A stretch of DNA of 64,000 nt from Blepharisma japonicum (Eukaryota; Ciliophora; Heterotrichea; Heterotrichida; Blepharismidae), in the NCBI GenBank assembly GCA_949751835.1, contig CATKHK010000081.1:1-64000 (forward strand), read 5' to 3'. A model generated the notes under the pieces. It saw only the letters and a program-made list of their open reading frames with translations, did not search any database and was not told the DNA's origin. Made by a program: the position numbers and the translations under genes. Shown here one piece after another: positions 53,525-64,000 of this stretch (positions are counted from its first letter, which is position 1; each line of letters starts with the position of its first letter).

Positions 53525-55684
53525 CTAGGAAAGATACTTGAAAACTGTTCGGATCAACAACTCTGAGCTGCATGGCTTTGTGATGACTTCTTTCATTCCA
53601 GACTCTATACAAAGCTTGAGCTCATCATCAGTATTAAAAGCCGTGTAGCCTAAAATAGTTGGTAAAGTCTTGATTTCACCTTGAAAATAAGAATCCAGTA
53701 TCATCTTTGAAGCTTCTCAGCCATTCAACTCAGGCATTGAGCCATCCATAATAATGAGTTTATATGGTTTACTTTTTCTATCACTTTCAAAAGTAAGCCT
53801 TACAGCTTCTTTTCCAGAGCACGCTTCATCATAAATAATGTTATATTCTGCCAAAGATGTTCCCAAAATAATACGATTGAGATCATTATCATCTGCTATT
53901 AAAATTTCTGCTCTCTTTTTGCTTTCAATCAAATAGTCAAAATTTCTGATGGAAGCATAAGGCCTTTTATTTTCACCAGGAGAAGGATTAATTTCTTCAT
54001 AAATTGCCTCTGAATTAGATATATTTTCAGTAATATAAACTGAAAATTCAAACTTTGAACCTTTATTTGCCTTTGATTTAACTTTAATACTTTCACCTCC
54101 TAGCTCTTTTGCTATTCTATTTGCAATAAAAAGTCCTAATCCGCAGCCTTGAGGATTTATATTTTGGCTTATTTCTGTATTAAATTCTTTAAACAGCCCC
54201 TTCAATTTTTGCTTTTTAATTCCAATTCCTGTATCTTTTACGCTTAATTTTAATTTGTGGTTTATATCTAAAAAACACGCAATATCTATTTGGCCTTTAA
54301 GTGTAAACTTTAAAGAATTGCTAAGAAGATTAAGCAAAACTTGGCTTATTCTAAGTTGATCAGAATATACATAAGTAGGCAATTGAGGATCGAGCCTTGT
54401 GATAACTCTAATACCCTTTTTCTCAGCTTGGATTTTTATAAGCTGAATACAACTTTCAATAGTGCTAAGTAAATCAAATTTAGACCTTTGTATTGAGAAG
54501 ACCCCTGCAACCATTCTTGAGTAATCTAATAAATCGTTAACCAAAGATAATAAAAGATTGGATGACACAGAAATCATTTTCAATTTCTGCATAACACTTT
54601 TATTGTTTGCAATACAGTTCTCACGACAAAGCTCTTCAGTAAAAAAACTTATTGAATTTATTGGAGTTCTGAGTTCATGAGAAACTGACCTCAATAGAAC
54701 ATTTTTTAATTTGTTATCTGCTGTCGTTTGCTCTAATTGAATCAAATTATTTACATCCCTTATAGTCAGTAAGACTGCTTCTGTTTCTTCTCATATCACT
54801 TTTTGGCCTTTTCATTCCAAATTATATTCATCCACTTTTGTTAGCCCAAGCATAATTTCTTGGTTTAAAGTTAAATGCTGGATATTCCCTATATCATCTA
54901 AAATTTTATTAGAATTGGATAAATTTGCATATTTTTTCCCATCGCAGTATTCAATATTTGACAATAAATTTACAATTTCTTCTGAATCCTGACACCTTAA
55001 AAGCCTCTTTAAATTTTGATTTGAATATAAAATTTCGTTTTCATAAGACAAAATTACTATTCCATCTGGGAATAAATTGAAAATTAAACTCATTCTTGAC
55101 TGCAGGCAGTTAAGCTTATGATGCGCAATAAATCTCTCATATGACTTTTCTTTAAGAAAGGATGAGTCTAAGTTGTATAAAAACAGAATTAGAAAGGCTA
55201 ATAAATGAGCAAAAAATCCTATTTGAAATCATTCGTATTCTCCTGTGAAATATCTGAAGTGATTTCATATTAATATATGCTTTGCAATAACAAAGGTTTT
55301 ACTGTACCATGCTTGAATAAACGGGAGCTCAAAGCTGTTAATATATACAAAAGCAAGCATTTGGCCTAATGTGTTAACTTCTTTCCATAAAATATTGCCT
55401 TGAATTCATAAACAAGCACAATTGCCTTCAGCAAATAAAATTGAAAAAATAGATTTTGCTAAATAGCCTTTTTTATCCAAATAACATATCAAATAGCATT
55501 GCCCTGAATGCACCAAAATTCATGGCATGGAAAATTTAATAATCGTATACGTATCAGACCTTAAAAGTAAGCAGAGAATTGTAAAAAAAACTGCTATCAC
55601 TCATAAGAGGTAAGAAAACCTCTTAATTACTTGATATTTTTCATTGACTTCTTCATTCCACCATTGATAATATAGCCTCTCCAT
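53525..55684 (-). CDS. Hybrid histidine kinase 3
   Basis: 719 residues, no intron. Begins MERLYYQWWNEEVNEKYQVI, nearly the start of kinase 1, and shares the membrane-region segment YINSFELPFIQ with it. PAS-like part SLIFNLFPDGIVILSYENEI; His336 in SVSHELRTP; N-box QVLLNLLSNSLKFT; DTGIGIKKQ; GCGLGLFIAN; receiver with LIADDNDLNR and Asp647 in IIMDGSMPELNG; end KPCSSELLIRTVFKYLS. All catalytic motifs are present. It is the nearest relative of kinase 1, about 8 kb away in the same orientation with kinase 2 and two other genes between. Confidence 0.92.
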
Positions 55685-55979
55685 AATGAAATTTTTACAA
55701 ATATTATTATATTTATAATAATCTTTTTTATTAAAATTTCCAACAACGAATTAGTTTTTTTTATTTCTACTGTATTTTCGAAATTTCTCATTTTCGATCG
55801 CCCTTATAACGAAACTGAATTAAATATTTATAAAACATAAATATTCTTTAATATAGGATTAATAAAAATTCTGAACCGTTTTTAATTGATTAAAATATTA
55901 AAAACCTTTAAACAATGATCAAATTCAAAAAATAATGAGTTTTTTTAGATTTAATCTTGAGATTAAATTTTTTTTAATA

Positions 55980-58900
55980 CTAAATTATTGGTGCTTCAAG
56001 CAGATGAATTAAATCTTGAAGCTCTCTCAGTTTTTTAATTTCATTCCTCAGGTAAGGAATGTAATACGCAAAGCATGCTACAAAAGATAAAATCATATAA
56101 AGTAAAGATAAATAAAAAATGAAGTTGACTTGAGAAGTGACTTTATCTTTAGAATCTTGATTGATTCTATTTATGATAGCATTCTCATTAGCCACTGTAA
56201 ATGTCGTGAAATTATATACATATCTTGTATTATAGCCTGCAAATGCAGATTGATAGGTATCTTGAAGTGCTAAATTATAAGAAGCATAAGTGCCATAATC
56301 TAAAAAAGGAAAGCCAGGATAGGTAGAATTAGAATATATCTCATTTGTTGTGTTTTCTGATAAAAGCTCCATATATTCAGCTGAATGATACAAATTGTTA
56401 ACATATTTTATCTTATTCATGAGTGAATAAAATTCAGTGTGCCAATTTTCAAAGAGATAGGATTTAGGGTAAAATTGGTAAAAAGTTAGATTTCTTGCTA
56501 CACCGTTTGCTTCCCTAAATCACATATTAAGCTCAACCATGTAATTTCTTCTAAGAGTAGCAATTTTTAAAAAATCTGACCTCTTAATTAGTAATTTTTG
56601 ACAGTTTTCATATAAAACAAAGGTCCTAACAGCTTCAAAAACTAAAGCTAAGATAAATATTATTGATATCCTTCATAATACAGATCAAATATAGTTTGCC
56701 TTTATGCGAATTCCTTTCTTAAATACTATTTCTGGCTTTATTTGCATTGCATCATATCCGTGAACTTCATATAGTCGATTGATGCAATTTTCTCTAATAT
56801 TTTGGATTACTAATTGAGAAAGCTCAATTAAAAATAATCATAGCTTATCTTGCATTTTATTTAGTCTTATGCCAAAGAATGCGAGCACAATCAATCCAAC
56901 AATTAGCACTATCACATCAAACACATATAAAATATAAATATTTTGGTTTAAACCATTCACTTTTTGGATTTCACAATCTACAAGAGAATCAAAAGTTTGA
57001 TTAAGATAATCATAAAATTCTCCAATCCCATTATTAACTAAAAAGTACAAATCTCCAAAATGAGCATCTAAATCATAAGGAACTGTTAAGTAATGGACTC
57101 CCTATATTAAAATTACATGTTTGAGGAATTCTTGAATTCCATCAATAAGGTTAACTTTCGAAAGAACCATTGTATTGTTATTAATATAGCTTCAAGTTGG
57201 GATAACCTGAATATTTATCAAATTTGTGCTTGAACAGTATGACCAATCACCACTATTTTCAAGTAAGCTTGATTCAGCATCTTTTAGCTGATCCAAGCTA
57301 TCACTAACAATTTTCAAATTATAATCAATATAAATTGACTTTACTCTGATAGACCAATCACTTAGGCGTGCATTGATAGCAATATTCGCAAGGGTGTAGA
57401 GCACTTGTCCTAAGTCACTGATAGTATTTATCGAAGAAGCTGCATATATTTCTTGGGATGAGTAAATAAGCTGGACTGTGCTTGCAATTATTATTGCTAC
57501 TAACTAAATAAAAATTACAGTTCAGAATACAACCCAACCAAAAATCTTAATTGAGAGAATCGATTGGTTAATAAGACTGTGCTGATTTCCAGCTTTTAAA
57601 TTTCTAAAAAATTTTGATAATGTGCTACTAGCCCCAGCTGATCTTTCTTCTATATCTGATAATTTACTCTTATATTTATTATTTGAATTTTGTGTAAGTT
57701 CAGAAGTGGCTTTCAGTTCTTCTTCAATATCCTTCTTTCCATATTTTTCAGTTGATAAAGCTTCAATTAATTTACTATTTGTTCTTTCCCCACCATAGTG
57801 ATAAACTGTTTGGTCCTCATGAACACCTCGAGTTCATGCTGAAATTTCTTCAGGATCTGAAATTATAAGAGCAATATTCATATTTACAGTTTTAAAATGT
57901 CTTACTTCATGGACAATCGCTACTTTTTTACCATGAAGTACTGTTAGGTATGGCACAAAAGGAGTTTTTGCAATTTTTTCGTATTCGGGAATATACTCGG
58001 TGATTTTTACATGCTTTATACTCTCATTAGGAGTATTAAGCCATGATATAAAGTTACTAGTATAATTATAGATAGTATAATCTTCAGCTAAAAGTGCGCA
58101 TTCTCTTGAAGTATCAATTTGGCTAACAGAAGATAAAAAGAAACGGTAGGTTCCTAATGCTATAAAGCGGCTTCTAATTGTGCATTCAACCAAAAGGTCT
58201 GTTTTGCTATTCATAAAAAGAGTCGTAGGTATTTTTGCTTCCAAGTCTATGCAAGAGTTAATGAATGCCTTCATCACTCTATTGTGAGATTCTAAAAACG
58301 GAAATGGTATTAGTGCGTTAAGGGAGGAATCTAAAAGATCAGTCGTTTGATATCCAAGTATCTGTGAAAAAATTTCATTTACATAAATTATATCCCCAAA
58401 GCTATTTTTCTCTGCAGAGGTCCACAAAATTCCATGCGTCTCATCAAAAGTATTAATTTTGCTTATTTCATTGAGTTTTACAGGAGACTGCTTGGCAGAT
58501 TCATTATTAATATATGTTAAATAATTATGATCTTTTTCACTCATAATATCTCTTAAAAACGATCCATATAACCTTCTTGATGTTATCATATTGGGAAAGC
58601 TCAATACAAGCTTCGAATACTTTTTTTTTAAAAATTTAATTTTATAGGAAATCGCTTTTGAATATTCCTGAATTCTGTCAACATTTGGCCTCCTTAAGCT
58701 AATTTCATCTGAAAAATTTAAAATATCAAAGAGCATTTCTCTATCATCATTTTTTGCTTTATTCATATTTTTCAAATATTTCAAAAAAGCAGTATCTTCA
58801 TACATAATAAATCCTTCAACCTTCAAGTTTTTTCTGCATATAAATTCTTGATAACGCTCTTCAATGTTTGAATTTATTACATGAACTCGGGCTAGTTTAA

Positions 58901-60146
58901 CTGTTGCAAGTCTTATATCTTTTAGTCTATCAGCACAAAAATAAGCTTCCCATATGCCAAGCAGTTTGCCAAGCTTAAAATTTTTGTCTAAAAAACATGC
59001 AGAAAATTTGTTGATGATTTCTTGTTTATTTTCAATATTTGGAGTTATTAGTTGATTTCTTATTTTCAACTCAAAAGAAAATTGGTCTCTTGGAGTTTTT
59101 ATTATGAGATTGCTTATTCTTCTATTTAAAAAATAAAGGCTAATGAGAGTAAGTAATGGATTTATTACAAGTGTCATAAGAAAAATAACTTGAGCATTAT
59201 TCATATACATCCCAAGAATAAAAGAACAAGCTGTAAATGAGCACATAAAATATCTTGCAACTTTTATGTAGTTAGATATAGAATTGTAATAAGGAATCTC
59301 TATATAAAACATTAACCCAATTATAAAATAAATTATAGTAAATAAGTAAAGTCCGTAGATCCAAAATTTTTTCTCAATAAATGTGAAAATACAAACAAAA
59401 ATGCTGTTACAAATGCATCCTAAAACATCAGGAAGTGATTTGGTTCTTGCTAAAATATTTTTTTCGAAATTGCTGTGTCTTGTTTCAGTAGAAAAAATTT
59501 CTCCTGCTATTAAAATTAAATTGAAAATTATAATAGAGGAAATTCCCAAACCTTGGAGAGATTCTTTAAAGTCCAAAGACCCTGATGATTCTGCTGCGTA
59601 TGGGTAATTATCTGATATGCTATCTTGATTAGTTGAAAATTTAACTCAAAGTATTAGTATCATCATTATAGGGATATGACCGATATTTGTTGAAATTAGA
59701 ATTATTTTTCTTGGAATAGAAATAAAAATTGGGTGGATCTTTTTCTTAATAAAGCAGAAAAATGTCAACGTTATAATACTTATGGCCATTGAGAAGACAA
59801 AAATTATGCTTCCGTAAAAACAAAAGGAGAGGCCGTTATTGACACTAGCACAGATGAAGTCTATGCTCGAAAAACCAATTGCATTTCAAAATGGTGAATA
59901 AGCCTCCCAATTTGATATGTTTATTGTTGGGTATCAGAGCTGTGTCATCATTTGAAGAGTCATGAGTGCGTTTAAAATTCCAATTAAAGGCTTTGCTGAT
60001 CTAGAATTTGACTGATAATGGTCTTTACGGTTGTAAATATCAATAAATGTTTGAAAGACCGCAAATTTTATCCTTTGCCATACAGTCTCAGATGAAGTCA
60101 AGCGTTTTCTGAAATTTAGATCTTGAGCAGATTTTTCATTAAGCAT
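55980..60146 (-). CDS. Large PAS-containing multi-membrane protein
   Basis: 1378 residues in three exons (60146-57519, 57503-57117, 57101-55980) over two 15-nt introns, with about fifteen TGA Trp codons. Hydrophobic helices cluster at about 40-360 (eight or nine), then a cytosolic region with a PAS domain at about 565-685 (GILWTSAEKNSFGDIIYVNE, IFSQILGYQTTDLLDSSLNA). A second membrane part follows with helices near 870-895, 1040-1065, 1125-1150 and 1335-1360 enclosing a lumenal or outside loop region. This order resembles the large ciliate proteins usually annotated as tiny macrocysts protein B-like. Light, redox or ligand sensing through PAS is possible; no kinase or cyclase domain is present. 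Confidence 0.82.
57102..57116 (-). other. 15-nt intron
   Basis: GTAATTTTAATATAG on the minus strand, phase 0 between FLKH and GVHYLT; ends in an in-frame TAG if retained. Confidence 0.85.
57504..57518 (-). other. 15-nt intron
   Basis: GTAATTTTTATTTAG on the minus strand, phase 0 between VVFWT and LVAIII; ends in an in-frame TAG if retained. Nearly identical in sequence to the 16-nt intron of the CFAP100 gene. Confidence 0.85.
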
Positions 60147-61363
60147 TTTTTATCAATTGATATTTATCTAAACAATGGCTGAACAATAATTAAAAACAAT
60201 TTGACAGATTTTATGTTTTATTTAAAATGAATAAGTTAATAAACCTTTAATTATTTATTATTTACTGTGAACATACTTGCATTTTAAGCGTTTATGATCA
60301 AGCAACTTAAAATTAATCTTTGACGTTTTAATATATTCTCTTTTTAGAAGTTCTATCTAAATCCCTGCCCTTCAACTTTTGAGCTTGGAGATTTAAATCA
60401 CAAATAAAAATAAAATTATATATTCTCTAGAATTAACAATAAAATCATTTCTCTGCATGCTTCTGATCAGTATTAATATTTTTTATAAACAAAATTTTGC
60501 AATTTTAATTAGGAAAATAATGTCTTTTTCTTGTAGAAGAACATTTTAAATGCATGCTATGGAAATCAAATAATTTGTATGCATAAATTAATTAAGAAGT
60601 TCACAAATAAGTTACCAATTATTTAATATGCCCAGCATAAAATTTCCAAAATTTTTTGTTAAAAATAAATATTTAAAAAAACTCATTATGTTTAACACTG
60701 CTTCAAAGCCAAATTGGATTTTTAGATGCCTTATTTGGTTTTAGAGAAAAAATAAATAATTTTTAAATTTTGGCTTAGTTGAAATGGCAGCTTGATAAGT
60801 AATAATTGTAGCTTTAATCCTTCAAAATTCATCGATTAATAATGAAAATTCTAAGATGAGTCATTAAACAAATTAGAAATTAAATTGAGAATAATTTTTA
60901 ATTTTTAAAAATGGACCAATTTTTATTTTTAGATTAAATTTTGACTGAAATAATATGAATTAAATATTCTTTAAATTTAATATAAGAAAGCGAAAAATTG
61001 GTGACTTACCTTTTTTTATTTTAATTTTAAGGAGAATAAACTTGCCGTTATGTTTATATTGTGAAGCTCCCCCAAGTATGGATTGGGTTTGTATCTTTTC
61101 AGTAGATTGAACTGGAGCACTGCATTTCCAATCATTTAACTAGAGCTAAAGCGAGACTAACTAGAATATGGCATCAGTTCCCATTATATCTTCGTAAAAG
61201 CAAATTTCTCTATTAGAATTAAAAATATAAACCTAAATTACAGCAGTGTCAAAATATTTCTTCCTTTTTGTTCTTTTCAGATTACTAATAATCTCAAGTG
61301 CGTGCTAATTTCAGTCCAAAATGTTTTAAATGATGCTATTATTAGCACATATATAATTTCGAA
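60147..61363. other. Longest non-coding stretch of the window
   Basis: 1.2 kb between two minus-strand genes. Mostly very AT-rich. A less AT-rich island at about 61030-61200 has a plus-strand frame with MDWVCIFSVDWTGALHFQSF (ATG at 61078, ended by TAG), too short to call a gene; it may be a remnant or a non-coding RNA. Confidence 0.4.
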
Positions 61364-63493
61364 TTATAAATATTTAATTACAGTCTTAATTATCTCTTCT
61401 GATGAGCATGGCTTTGGCAAAAATTCTGTCATCCCACTCTCAAAGCAAAGTTTAACATCTTCATCGGAATTATATGCAGAATATCCGATAATGATAGGCA
61501 AAAAATGAATGTTCCTTTCTCTATACAACTGATTGATAATCTTAGTGGCTTCTCATCCATCCATTTCTGGCATACTTGAGTCCATTATAATCACTTTAAA
61601 AGGTCTCTGCTCTCTCTCGTGCTTGATTACTTTTTCAATTGCGATTTTTCCATTAATAGCTTCGCAATATGCAATTCCATAATTTTTTAAAATTGAACTC
61701 AAGATTTCTAAATTAAACTCCATATCGTCTACTATCAAAACAGTCTGATTCCAAATTTCTTTGAAATTACTATTTGAAACAGAAAAACTTGGATTAACAT
61801 TTTCATTACATTCGTCAGTATTAATTGGGTTATCTATTTTATGATCGCTATTTGCAGCATTTATATCAATTATAAATGAAAAAATTGATCCTTTGCCTGG
61901 AATTGATTTAACTTTTAATGCTTCTCCTCCTAATTGCATAGAGATGAGATTTGAAATATAAAGTCCTAAGCCTTTTCCTGTAGAATCTATTGTTGGCATC
62001 GCTAATGAATTTAGCTCTTCGGCCATAGTTTTTAATTTTCTATCATTTATTCCAATTCCTGTGTCTTCTACATAACATTTTAGTGTATTTTGCAAAGTTA
62101 GAACGCATGAAATTTCTACTTTTCCTTTAAGTGTATATCTAATTGCGTTCAAAGCCAAGTTCAGTAAGATTTGACCAAATCGAATTGGGTCGGTATATAT
62201 ATGTGTAGGTAATAAAGGATCTAACCTATAAATAATTGATAATTCTTTCTTTTCAGCTTGAAGTTGTATCAAATCACATATATTTGCTATGATTTCTTTT
62301 ACATTACAATTTTTTTTTGCAATTTTTAATCCGCCTGCTAAAATTTGGGAGTAATCAAGTAAATCATTTATTAATGAAAGCATAAGCTTCCCAGAAACTA
62401 AGACTGTTTTTAGTTTTTTCTTTGTACTCTCATCAAATATCAAAGCACTATCTTCTAATACGTTATTAGTGAAATAAATAATAGAATTGAGAGGAGTTTT
62501 TAATTCATGTGAGGCTGATCTTAATATTAAGTGCTTTATATTTTGTTTCGCAATATTGTTTTCAAGTTCAATAATTTGATTTGCATTTCTGATAGACATA
62601 AAAAGTGATGGTTCGCCTTCCCAAATTATATTATTTGCTTTTCACTCAATATTTGTGCCTTCTGTTCAAGAAATTCCAAGAACTATTTCTTCGTTTGCTG
62701 GATTGTTTAATAAGTAAGTAATATCATCAATTAATTGCTTTGAACTATTTAAAACTGAAATTTTTTTCCCTTCAATATAATTTATCGTGCTTAGAATATT
62801 TTTTAAATTTTCTGAATTTGTATTGAGTAGCTCAAAGAATTTTTCATTATTAAATGCAATATCACCGTTTCTAGTAAGAATAATTATTCCTTCTGTCAGA
62901 GATTGAGTTATTATATGCAATCTATTTTTTTGATTTTCTAGCTCTTTCTGATAAAAAAATTTTTTATAAGAGTGCTTGATAAAATGAAATCTGCATGCAT
63001 TGCAGAGAAGTATGGCAGTTATAATGTCTAAAAGAGGTGATATAGGGTTTTTAATATCTGAATACAAAATATCAAAATGAATGTGCCATAAATATACATG
63101 TGCAAAAAGTATAAGATTAAATAATCATGTGTTTTGAATTATTGTAAATTGAAGTTTCATTCTTAGAATAAATCCAAAAACTTCAAATATGGTTCCATTG
63201 ATTTGTGTTTTTGATAATATATAAAACATTATATTGTGATATTCATTTGCAATTATCAAAGCAATGAGTTTTACGAAGGCACTTCTTTTAGATAATGACA
63301 TTATGATAACCAAAGAAAACATATTCAGTAATAGAAGTGGAATATAAAACTTTCAGGTTAATTGAGTTGGATCTAAAATTTCGTTGATAAGCTTAGGTAT
63401 TGGAGCTAAACATGAAAGTTTAGAAACTTTTATTAAAAATTTAAAAATCTCTTCAACTTCTTCTTTAAGTCAGAGCTTTTTAATCGAATTCAT
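61364..63493 (-). CDS. Hybrid histidine kinase 4
   Basis: 709 residues, no intron, about eight TGA Trp codons. Begins MNSIKKLWLKEEVEEIFKFL and has hydrophobic segments to about 180. PAS-like segment QSLTEGIIILTRNGDIAFNN; His329 in SASHELKTP (Lys for the usual Arg); N-box QILLNLALNAIRYT; DTGIGINDR; GKGLGLYISN; receiver VLIVDDMEFN with Asp638 in IIMDSSMPEMDG; end KPCSSEEIIKTVIKYL. The N-box has Leu-Ala for Leu-Ser but keeps the metal-binding Asn. It is more like kinase 2 than kinases 1 and 3 in the receiver (SYA or SAY after GYS). Complete by motif. Confidence 0.92.
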
Positions 63494-63804
63494 ATTATTT
63501 ATACCTGATTTTTTTTTATTAACAAATATCAAGGGTGTTTTATAGGGTAATCAAAAAATTATTCGATTATAAGGCAAAGTGTTTTTAAATAGGAAAGTAA
63601 TAATATAATAATGATAATTATACTAAATATTTAAAATTAGCACATATAAACAATTGACAAAAATTATAAATTAATTTTTTTCTAAAGTCAGCAGCATTAT
63701 ATCTTTCAATTGGTTCAAGAAATATAAAGAATATACTTTATTCCATCTATGTATACTTAAATTAAGTTCTCAGAGTAGTAATATAAATCCAACAATAGCA
63801 GAAC

Positions 63805-63970
63805 CTAAAGCTCAATTTTATATCATGAATCCCAAAATTCAGTTAGAAGGCTCTCACTTATTGAATTTAGAATTTTGCTGATAAGATTTGGCATTTGAGA
63901 TATATGAAAACTTGAATACGCTAATTAAAATTTGTAATTGATTTGAATTAGGGTATAGTTTAATTAGTTT
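63805..63970 (-). pseudogene. Decayed start of a fifth hybrid kinase
   Basis: Two short stretches in different minus-strand frames resemble the N-terminus of kinase 4: QLQILISVFKFSYIS, then a change of frame to QMPNLISKILNSISES and FWDSWYKIEL before TAG at 63805 (compare KFLIKVSKLS and IPKLINEILDPTQLTWKFYI). The plus-strand DNA also aligns around the ataagctta/ataagattt block. No kinase domain follows on the left, so this copy is broken; its upstream part lies outside the window. Confidence 0.45.
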
Positions 63971-64000
63971 AAATGATCATCATTATGCAATATATCTGAA

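Noticed and set aside
61130-61180. snRNA (U1, U2) or tRNA in the low-AT island
   Set aside because: Some words recall U2 (GCAGT, CCAG) and a tRNA T-arm (GTTCAATC), but stems and conserved order are missing.

Overview
This window reads as somatic (macronuclear) DNA of a heterotrich ciliate, most likely Blepharisma. Three observations point there. (1) UGA is read as tryptophan throughout: most long genes contain in-frame TGA at conserved Trp positions (WDTAG of a Rab, the Trp before SYMITE in a kinase), while TAA and TAG terminate. Stentor (standard code) and Condylostoma (all three stops reassigned) do not fit this. (2) Introns are only 15 or 16 nt, GTAA...TAG/CAG. (3) DNA is AT-rich, gene-dense and almost free of repeats. 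Blepharisma with UGA=Trp and 15-16 nt introns is established knowledge; the assignment of this window to it is inference.

Left part (1-20 kb), mostly household genes: Rab2-like GTPase, CK2 beta subunit, ankyrin protein, long-chain acyl-CoA synthetase, non-canonical poly(A) polymerase, a tiny candidate PP1 regulator, centrin, the SNARE Vti1, a TVP38/TMEM64 protein, 2-Cys peroxiredoxin, and two tandem Nup98-type nucleoporins with a ubiquitin-like domain before the Nup98 C-terminal domain.

Middle (20-40 kb): VAP/MSP protein, secreted coiled-coil protein, CCT5, J-domain membrane protein, casein kinase 1-like kinase, CFAP100 ciliary protein, a secreted Tyr/Gln/Pro-rich protein, ARPC4, an R2R3 Myb protein, a BCA2/RNF126-type RING protein, two tandem ADF/cofilins, a divergent Rab-like GTPase and a reduced PEX19.

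Right part (40-64 kb) is a sensory/membrane region: a kelch plus Cys-rich membrane protein, four hybrid histidine kinases (membrane segments, PAS-like, HisKA, HATPase, receiver) on both strands, a decayed fifth copy at the edge, a pentapeptide/WD40 protein whose 3' end overlaps one kinase antisense, a myosin-TH1-like protein with an N-myristoylation signal, a large PAS-containing multi-membrane protein, and a small membrane protein missed under the standard code. No response regulator or HPt gene is visible, so the output of the kinases is unknown. I saw no transposon, CRISPR, tRNA, rRNA or telomere repeat.
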